Origin: Waddlia chondrophila WSU 86-1044
Lineage (GTDB): Bacteria; Chlamydiota; Chlamydiia; Chlamydiales; Waddliaceae
Length of the DNA: 64,000 nucleotides
Direction of reading: 5' to 3'
Assembly: GCF_000092785.1 (NCBI RefSeq)
Contig: NC_014225.1
Span: 186,001-250,000, forward strand
This document shows positions 58,666 to 64,000 of this stretch, one piece after another. Within the stretch, counting starts at the first letter, position 1, and each line of letters begins with the position of its first letter. The position numbers were made by a program, and so were the translations under genes. A model generated the notes under the pieces. The model was given only the letters and a program-made list of their open reading frames with translations, had not been told where the DNA came from and did not search any database.

Positions 58666-59814
58666 TACCGTTTATTATTCGAAAATAAATTTGACATCCC
58701 CTAAAACTGCATCTTAGGGGGTGGCGGGAGCCCCCATTGCTCGGAATCTATCTCCAACTCGAGATCTAAAACAACTCCCTAAAGTGCTCCCAGGATCTAG
58801 ACCCGATAAAGTACGGAAAAACCCAAAAATTGCTTGACGGAACTCATAGAAATCCGAGTAGTACGTATTATAAACCACTGTTTCTTTCATCCACTTCCAC
58901 AGTCGTTCGATTGGGTTCAAGTTTGGGCTATAGGGAGGGAGAAAGTGGAGTTGAATTTTAGAATTTTTTAGATATTTTGTAACCTCCCGGTTCCGATAAT
59001 ATGGGGCATTATCACAGAAAACGTGTATCCGGGTTTTCCCTGAATAATGTTGTTCAAGAGACTGAAAAAAGCGGATAGTCGCATCAGCATTTAACGTTTT
59101 GTCCTCTTGAAGAAATACTTTGTAAGATAGGATATCAATGGAACCGGTCAAATTAAGTCTGGATCTACCTGTATTTGCAGGTATCAGTTTGTCTACACCT
59201 TTTTTAATCCATCCATATCCAAGTTGAACGTTGTGAGTAGGGTGAACACCGTCCGTGAAGCAAATCGTTTCATCACCAGGAAGATTTGCCTTGAATTTTG
59301 CATATGCGTCGATCCATTTCTGCTGTTCATCTTTGTCGGCTTTTCCTGGCACAAGCTTGGGTTTTTTGTAAGAAAATCCATGTCTTTTAAGCCAAGATGT
59401 CATTCCTGGTATCGAATAATGATGGCCAAATCTCACGTTCACATATGCAACAATGCTGGTAACGTGGAGATAGGTGTATTCAAGCAAGTGCTTCTCGAGT
59501 TCACTGGATTCTGAATCAGAAAGCTTTTCCATGCTGCCGCCACCTTCAGGCCGTAATTTTTTATGGCTCTGATATTCTTTGATATGATTACGAATAGCAC
59601 CCTCAGAGAGTAGCAGAGCTTCGGCAATCTCCGGAAAGGTCCACCCTTTATCGTAAAGCAGTATTGCCTTAATACGATCGCAAATACGTTGATCTCTTTC
59701 GAATCGATGTTGTGCCTGAAGTTGTTCTCTTTCTTGTTTTGTGAGAAATTGCATGCTAACAGCATGCTGGGAAGTCGATTTAGCAACAAGTAAAATTTTC
59801 ATTCATGAACGGTA
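58666..59814 (-). mobile_element. IS630-family insertion sequence with TA target duplication
   Basis: Ends read TACCGTTTATTATTCGAAAA on the left and, in reverse complement, TACCGTTCATGAATGAAAAT on the right, each bordered by TA (58664-58665 and 59815-59816), the expected IS630/mariner-type target. Length about 1149 bp. It inserted between the repeat-protein gene and the convergent J-domain gene, one base downstream of the latter's stop. Confidence 0.85.
58714..59802 (-). CDS. IS630-family transposase
   Basis: Up to 362 residues; the ATG at 59754 (16 codons in) is the more usual start (MQFLTKQEREQLQAQHRFE). N-terminal HTH (GWTFPEIAEALLLSEGAIRN), then the DDE core: ICFTDGVHPTHN with the first Asp, HVFCDNAPYYRNREVTKYLK with the second, and LNPIERLWKWMKETVVYNTY with the Glu, in the IS630 D-D-E order. 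No frameshift, unlike many IS630 elements. The catalytic residues are intact, so it may be mobile. Confidence 0.93.
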   Translation of the reverse strand: MKILLVAKSTSQHAVSMQFLTKQEREQLQAQHRFERDQRICDRIKAILLYDKGWTFPEIAEALLLSEGAIRNHIKEYQSHKKLRPEGGGSMEKLSDSESSELEKHLLEYTYLHVTSIVAYVNVRFGHHYSIPGMTSWLKRHGFSYKKPKLVPGKADKDEQQKWIDAYAKFKANLPGDETICFTDGVHPTHNVQLGYGWIKKGVDKLIPANTGRSRLNLTGSIDILSYKVFLQEDKTLNADATIRFFQSLEQHYSGKTRIHVFCDNAPYYRNREVTKYLKNSKIQLHFLPPYSPNLNPIERLWKWMKETVVYNTYYSDFYEFRQAIFGFFRTLSGLDPGSTLGSCFRSRVGDRFRAMGAPATP

Positions 59815-59816
59815 TA

Positions 59817-60647
59817 TCAGGTAGCCGAAGACATTACACTGCGACCGAAGAAACTGATATTATAGTTTACATCTTTGGAAGTTTCTTTCTGATTTAGTAT
59901 TCCGTCGCGTGCATCTTGCAATTTTATAAACCGCTCTACCTGTTCTTGTTTTCTTTTTTCGAAATCAGCTTTGCTTTCATCCGATTTCCGATATATTTTA
60001 TCGGGGTGGTGTTTAAGGCTGTGCCGGCGATATTCGTGATTGACCTTTTTCTCTAAAGTTTCAGAATCCAATCCTTTTAAATCTTGAGCTTTTAATCCTA
60101 AAACTGAGTAATTTTCAGAAGAATCATCAGCTGATTCACAGCCATAGCAAGACTTGTGAAACTGACTTTCTTGAACATGATATTGGCCATATCTGTCACT
60201 GAATATCGTTGCTAACCAACCGAAAGCTTCTTGTAGATCTCTAACCAGATAGAATGATTCCTTTTTGAAACGTTCAAAAACAACAGAAAGAAATAGGGAA
60301 GTGAGCAATGAAGGGGCCACTTTTTGGTTGTTAAGTTCGATTTTTATGGCCCCAACGCGTATTGCCCCAGCTAGAGTCCCGTATACGATTCCTTGAAGAA
60401 TTATTGTTGCGAAATGATTGATCGTTTTGACAACTCCTAGACAGAAAAAAACGGGTAACGCTATTACCTTTCTTCCAAGCCAGCCTTCAACAGATGCATA
60501 TGTATCGTTAAATTCTCGAAAGCCTACATTTCCATAGTTGAATTGTAGATTATTTTTAGCATAATCAAAAATTTTTTCTTCGCTATTTAAATAATCTTCT
60601 TTTTTAATCGATTCAAGATAAGCATTTTTTTTGAATTCAATATTCAT
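59817..60647 (-). CDS. J-domain (DnaJ-like) membrane protein
   Basis: A 276-residue protein with an unusual layout. The N-terminal ~60 residues are hydrophilic, residues ~63-100 form one or two hydrophobic segments (VIALPVFFCLGVVKTINHFA, TIILQGIVYGTLAGAI), and a C-terminal J domain lies at ~180-255: ENYSVLGLKAQDLKG, HEYRRHSLKHHPDKIYRKS with the essential HPD triad, and KLQDARDGI. J domains stimulate Hsp70 ATPase. The J domain at the C-terminus next to a membrane hairpin fits a specialised, possibly host-directed or membrane-tethered co-chaperone. No Cys-rich or substrate-binding DnaJ parts are present. Confidence 0.75.
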   Translation of the reverse strand: MNIEFKKNAYLESIKKEDYLNSEEKIFDYAKNNLQFNYGNVGFREFNDTYASVEGWLGRKVIALPVFFCLGVVKTINHFATIILQGIVYGTLAGAIRVGAIKIELNNQKVAPSLLTSLFLSVVFERFKKESFYLVRDLQEAFGWLATIFSDRYGQYHVQESQFHKSCYGCESADDSSENYSVLGLKAQDLKGLDSETLEKKVNHEYRRHSLKHHPDKIYRKSDESKADFEKRKQEQVERFIKLQDARDGILNQKETSKDVNYNISFFGRSVMSSAT

Positions 60648-60784
60648 GTTATTAATACCTAATGTTTTCTATGGAAAATTATCGTAACTGTTTTTTGTTA
60701 AGATTTTTTAAATTTAGCGGAGATGAATTTAAACGGGTGAATTCAAGTTTCTAGCCGAACACTTGTGAACAGAAAATATCTTGG

Positions 60785-61291
60785 TTAGAGCGTATTCAAT
60801 AGCTCTTCGTAATTGGGTTCTTGCGTAATCTCTGGAACGATTTGTGTGTAACGAAGAATGCCTTGAGGATCGACAACAAAAAGTGCCCTTGCTAAAAGTC
60901 CCTTTAAGACTCCCTCTGAAATCCCGATTCCCCAATCCTTTCCAAATGAGCTTCTAAAAGCCGATAGGAACTCGCTTGTATGAAATTTCGCTTCATCACA
61001 AAATCTTTGTTGGGCAAAAGGCAGATCGCAAGAAATATGTAAGAGGTGCAGATCTTTTTGACTCTTAAGTTTTTCATAGAGCTGCTTTGCTGTTATCGCA
61101 CATGTTGGGGTATCAAAGCTTGGAGCTGTTGAGAGAATGAGAGTTTTTCCCGAAAACTGTTCAAGAGAGACTTCATGCAAGTCGTTTTTAGTTAGAATCG
61201 CAGAAGGAATTTTTTTTCCTATCTGAGGAAGCATTCCCTCGAGACGAACCGGATGAGCTTTCAGATTCACGTGATGAACATCTCGTATCAT
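60785..61291 (-). CDS. tpx: Thiol peroxidase (Tpx)
   Basis: A 168-residue peroxiredoxin. The peroxidatic Cys lies in APSFDTPTCAITAKQLYEKL (~61-80) and a second Cys pair in LLHISCDLPFAQQRFCDEA (~93-111), where Tpx keeps its resolving Cys. GILRYTQIVPEITQEPNYE at the end is typical. It reduces hydroperoxides with thioredoxin. The active-site T-x-x-C differs from E. coli TPVC only at the Val (Thr here). Single gene; 127 bases separate its start from the end of epmA. Confidence 0.9.
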   Translation of the reverse strand: MIRDVHHVNLKAHPVRLEGMLPQIGKKIPSAILTKNDLHEVSLEQFSGKTLILSTAPSFDTPTCAITAKQLYEKLKSQKDLHLLHISCDLPFAQQRFCDEAKFHTSEFLSAFRSSFGKDWGIGISEGVLKGLLARALFVVDPQGILRYTQIVPEITQEPNYEELLNTL

Positions 61292-61418
61292 AATGCCACC
61301 TTGTTAGAGCGTTTAGTTGATCCCTCCTGATACAAAAAATGGAGTTTTTTGTCAAAAAAATAGATTTTGGCAATCAGCTCTAGATGATTAGCCGCAGACA
61401 CCGGACACAATCGCAGAT

Positions 61419-62363
61419 TTAAGAACGTTCGGGTAAGGGAATAACGTCTGCAATGTCGTCCATTTGATGGCGAAGCATCATTAAGCGGTCAAAACCTACG
61501 GAAACTCCGCAACAATCGGGAAGCCCTCTTTCCAACGCTTTGATAAAAGAATCATCGATCGGCAATGTGTCTTTACTCAACCGCTCCCGCGTGCTGTTTG
61601 TGATAAGCAAACGCTCATACTGCTCTTCGGAGTCGGTGAGTTCATGATAACCATTTGCAAGCTCCATCCCTTTGTGGAAAACCTCGAAACGCTCGGAGAC
61701 TTCCTCTTCGCCTCGCTTTTTTGTCTTTGCCAAAGCCGCTTGTGTCGCAGGGAAATATTGGAGGACACAAATATCGTTCTTGCCAAGCTGAGGTTCGATC
61801 ACAACCCCTAAAATGATGTTAAGAAGAGCGTCTTTTCCCTCTTCCTCGATATTCTGGTAGGGATCAATTCCGCGCGTCTCAAGATACTGAAGAAGGTCGT
61901 CTTCAGAAGACTTGAGATAATCAAGCCCTGCGTATTTTTTAAACGCTTCGCGATAAGAAATTTTTGTCACAGGAAGTTTGCCTATGAACTCTTGGATAAA
62001 TTCAACCGTTTCCTCAATGATTGCGGAAAAGGGCACCTTGACCCGATACCATTCAGCCATGGTGAATTCAGGATTGTGGCGCATGCTGTACTCATTGTCT
62101 CGAAACACATGGCCCAGTTGATAAATGTCGCCGATTCCTTCAGCAAGCAGCTTTTTCATTCCATATTCAGGGGAGGAATGAAGGTAGAATGTTTTTTGCG
62201 AAGCTCCGTAGCAACGGTACAGATCAATGTGCACATCAATAGATGCCGATTTGCTCATTGCTGGACAATCCACCTCCAGAACATTTCTTCTTAAAAAAAA
62301 TTCCCTGGCTTTGGCCAGCATTTCTGATCTGTCCTTAAGGATATGGATCTTTTCCAGTTCCAT
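61419..62363 (-). CDS. epmA: EF-P-lysine lysyltransferase (EpmA/PoxA/GenX)
   Basis: A 314-residue class II LysRS-like protein without the anticodon-binding domain, the expected length for EpmA. Motif 2 (YQLGHVFRDNEYSMRHNPEF, FTMAEWYR) and motif 3 (CCGVSVGFDRLMM) are present. EpmA attaches beta-lysine to EF-P. It follows efp by only 4 bases, a layout that directly links enzyme and substrate. EpmB, which makes beta-lysine, is not in the window. Confidence 0.94.
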   Translation of the reverse strand: MELEKIHILKDRSEMLAKAREFFLRRNVLEVDCPAMSKSASIDVHIDLYRCYGASQKTFYLHSSPEYGMKKLLAEGIGDIYQLGHVFRDNEYSMRHNPEFTMAEWYRVKVPFSAIIEETVEFIQEFIGKLPVTKISYREAFKKYAGLDYLKSSEDDLLQYLETRGIDPYQNIEEEGKDALLNIILGVVIEPQLGKNDICVLQYFPATQAALAKTKKRGEEEVSERFEVFHKGMELANGYHELTDSEEQYERLLITNSTRERLSKDTLPIDDSFIKALERGLPDCCGVSVGFDRLMMLRHQMDDIADVIPLPERS

Positions 62364-62367
62364 TTTT

Positions 62368-62937
62368 TTAATTCACCCTGGAAACGTATTCACCGGTTCT
62401 TGTATCGATCTTGACCACTTCCCCTTCCTCAATAAAAATCGGAATCTGAACCTTTGCGCCGCTCTCTGTTTCAGCAGGTTTGAGAACTTTTCCTGAAGCT
62501 GTATCGCCCCGCTCGCCGGGGTCTGTTTGAGTGATTTTCAGCTCCATAAACGTCGGCGGTTCGACAGAAACAGGCTCGCCATTGTAAATCAAAACCTCAT
62601 AGAGGATATCTTCCATCATCCACGGGTCGGAATCTCCGATTCGGTCTAAAGGAATCGTGATCTGCTCGAATGTTTTGTCATCCATGAAAACAATCCCGTC
62701 AGCATCGCGGTAAAGCATCCGCATTTCTGTTTCCAAGACATCGGCAAGATCGACTTTGTCTCCCGATTTGAACGTGCGTTCAATCGTTCTGGCCGTTAAG
62801 AGATGCTTGAGCTTGACTCGGTTGAACGCTTGCCCCTTTCCCGGTTTGACAAACTCGTTGTTGACGATGACGTAGGGCTGGCCTTCGACTTCGATCTTCA
62901 TTCCTGATTTGAATTCACTTGTGCTCACTTGAGGCAT
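62368..62937 (-). CDS. efp: Translation elongation factor P
   Basis: A 189-residue EF-P with KOW-like, OB and C-terminal domains. The modification loop reads VKPGKGQAFNRVKLKHLLTA, with the Lys of PGKGQ at about residue 34 as the site of beta-lysylation by EpmA. The end KIDTRTGEYVSRVN is standard. EF-P relieves ribosome stalling at polyproline runs. The first gene of an efp-epmA operon. Confidence 0.97.
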   Translation of the reverse strand: MPQVSTSEFKSGMKIEVEGQPYVIVNNEFVKPGKGQAFNRVKLKHLLTARTIERTFKSGDKVDLADVLETEMRMLYRDADGIVFMDDKTFEQITIPLDRIGDSDPWMMEDILYEVLIYNGEPVSVEPPTFMELKITQTDPGERGDTASGKVLKPAETESGAKVQIPIFIEEGEVVKIDTRTGEYVSRVN

Positions 62938-63017
62938 GAGAATGTTTCCTTTCGATTACTGGAGCAAAAATTTATCATATCGATCTGTTAACTTGCAAGG
63001 ATTTAAAAAATTTGCAA

Positions 63018-63035
63018 GAATCTAAAACGTGTAGC
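63018..63035 (+). repeat. Weak copy of the 11021-element terminal repeat
   Basis: CTAAAACGTGTAGCCAAT resembles TTAGAGCGTGTAGGCAAT (about 14 of 18 positions). It sits in the leader of the small-ORF operon. Could be chance; listed because the same motif also occurs at 42245. Confidence 0.25.
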
Positions 63036-63049
63036 CAATCGTCGAGGAC

Positions 63050-63253
63050 ATGCTTAAGATGTGGCCAAAGTCATATAAAGATTATCCTAAAGATCAACCT
63101 CTTAAAAAAGAGAGGGTTACAGCTGGAAAAGGGATTGTCGGATGCGAAATGCATGAGATCAATGGCTGGGGAAGCACTCATCATCATCCACGCCCGAGAA
63201 AGAAAGGGTTCTTTCACCATCTTCTTGAAAAACTCTTTCAAGGCAGGAAATGA
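63050..63253 (+). CDS. Small basic hypothetical protein
   Basis: A 67-residue protein (start ATG 63050 with GAGG close by; ATG 63059 also possible). It is rich in Lys, His and Pro, with a His-rich stretch (NGWGSTHHHPRPRKKGFFHH). No family is recognised. The stop overlaps the next gene's ATG (ATGA), and AMP nucleosidase follows, so it belongs to a three-gene operon. A longer frame from 63012 in another register was rejected. Confidence 0.5.
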   Translation: MLKMWPKSYKDYPKDQPLKKERVTAGKGIVGCEMHEINGWGSTHHHPRPRKKGFFHHLLEKLFQGRK

Positions 63254-63489
63254 CAATGGGGCAGAAAGGAACCCACACTTGGGATATGATTCTCGACTAC
63301 CATTGCTGTCCTGAATGCAGCTATATCTTTGAAAGCCGCCAGCCTTTTGAAGAGGTCTTTGGAAAACTGCAAAAAAAAGAGGTGTGTCCTCGTTGTTCGA
63401 AACATTTTTTGGTTGCCAAAGAGAAAAAAGTGTCTTTTGGGCCTTTAATCGGAGAGCCGCAGCCAATAGAAACAGAATGGGGAAGTTAA
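63250..63489 (+). CDS. Small zinc-ribbon protein
   Basis: A 79-residue protein with two Cys pairs, LDYHCCPECSYIFESRQPFE and EVCPRCSKHFLVAKEKK, a typical small zinc ribbon. It overlaps the preceding small gene by four bases and is followed 52 bases later by the AMP nucleosidase-like gene. Zinc ribbons of this kind bind nucleic acid or protein; no specific function can be claimed. Confidence 0.6.
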   Translation: MTMGQKGTHTWDMILDYHCCPECSYIFESRQPFEEVFGKLQKKEVCPRCSKHFLVAKEKKVSFGPLIGEPQPIETEWGS

Positions 63490-63541
63490 TGTACCTGTTC
63501 GGTTTCGGTATAAAAATAGCAATAGGCGGATAGGTGCATTG

Positions 63542-64000
63542 ATGGCTCAGATTGGAGAACATGTCTTCGACCCGCGCGAAGAAAAGATTGCGATCGACTG
63601 TCTGGAGAGATATTCCGGCTCCATTGTCTCATCTTATCAGTCTTTTTTGCTTCTCACGAATTTTCCCCGCTATGTAGACGAGTTTGCTAAAAGCCGGCAA
63701 ATTCCCGTTCATGAGGGATCGATGTTTAAATCGGCTCACTCGGAAAAAGAGGGCATTTCCATTCTTGATTTCAAAATCGGTTCTCCAGCAGCGGCGCTGG
63801 TGATCGATATCTGTGCCCATTTGCCGATTAAAGCAGCTCTTCTCTTAGGAATGTGCGGTGGTTTGCGCAGGCAGTATAAGGTGGGGGATTATTTTGTTCC
63901 GGTTGCTGCAATTCGTGGGGAAGGGACCTCTGATTTTTATTTTCCTTCAGAAGTGCCTGCCATGGCAAATTTCATGGTGCAAAAAGTTGCAACCGATCAG
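63542..64000 (+). CDS. amn: AMP nucleosidase-like phosphorylase-superfamily protein, N-terminal part
   Basis: The gene runs off the right edge after 153 codons. The start ATG 63542 follows TAGGTG. The protein has ERYSGSIVSSYQSFLLLTNF, RYVDEFAKSRQIPVHEGSMF, the FKIGSPAAALVID stretch and LLLGMCGGLRRQYKVGDYFV, the nucleoside-phosphorylase-fold core as in AMP nucleosidases. Amn splits AMP into adenine and ribose-5-phosphate. It lacks the long N-terminal domain of E. coli Amn, as in short chlamydial versions. The family call is good; the exact substrate awaits the missing C-terminus. Confidence 0.8.
   Translation, partial: MAQIGEHVFDPREEKIAIDCLERYSGSIVSSYQSFLLLTNFPRYVDEFAKSRQIPVHEGSMFKSAHSEKEGISILDFKIGSPAAALVIDICAHLPIKAALLLGMCGGLRRQYKVGDYFVPVAAIRGEGTSDFYFPSEVPAMANFMVQKVATDQ

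Noticed and set aside
1-64000. tRNA, rRNA, CRISPR arrays and riboswitches
   Set aside because: I looked for T-loop-like GTTCGAA contexts, regularly spaced repeats and conserved leaders and saw none that could be supported.

Overview
The window comes from a member of the order Chlamydiales outside the classical Chlamydiaceae; Waddlia or Parachlamydia relatives fit best, but genus is an inference. Signs seen in the genes are an HctA-type histone-like protein, a nucleotide (ATP/ADP) translocase, two tandem TyrP-type amino acid permeases, a double-length ThyX, NqrF, sigma-54 and an EF-P/EpmA pair, together with a heavy load of insertion sequences, Rhs toxin cassettes, and kinase-, ankyrin- and J-domain proteins typical of amoeba-associated chlamydiae. 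No tRNA, rRNA or CRISPR array was found.

Layout. 1-5.6 kb: housekeeping genes (bipA end, a beta-CASP metallo-hydrolase, tex, rpoN). 5.6-16.4 kb: an accessory island with one intact secreted Rhs/YD-repeat protein (1639 aa) and its immunity gene, followed by at least three displaced cassettes (Rhs-core fragment, toxin tip, immunity gene), orphan immunity remnants, a palindrome-bounded mini-element and an IS3-family element. 16.4-19 kb: an N-terminally truncated trypsin-like protease, a lipoprotein and a membrane HEXXH protein. 19-26.3 kb: thyX, tyrP-tyrP-trpS-uvrB (the last four tightly packed). 26.4-30.5 kb: lineage-specific candidates for host interaction (coiled-coil protein, ankyrin protein, kinase-like protein). 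30.5-36.4 kb: trmH, a thioesterase and a TPR-ExbB-ExbD-TolA/TonB-like envelope operon. 36.5-42.2 kb: hctA, rlmD-tgt, yajC-pcm and a conserved unknown, with a second palindromic mini-element. 42.3-55.5 kb: surface or unknown proteins, a phosphatase, two cation/proton antiporters, the nucleotide translocase, htpG, nqrF and nadE. 55.6-60.6 kb: a putative peptide-maturation (graspetide-like) locus cut in two by an ISAs1-family element, then an IS630-family element and a J-domain membrane protein. 60.8-64 kb: tpx, efp-epmA and a small operon leading into an AMP nucleosidase-like gene.

The most unusual region is 55658-58608. A 39-codon acidic peptide gene is followed after 4 bases by a MvdD-like ATP-grasp ligase, which overlaps a gene for a secreted repeat protein. 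The ligase is interrupted by a 1268-bp ISAs1 element with matching terminal repeats and a 10-bp target duplication. Removing the element restores one in-frame protein of about 335 aa. The second notable region is the Rhs array, where two near-identical toxin tips differ only in their last ~35 residues and are each followed by diverged paralogous immunity genes.
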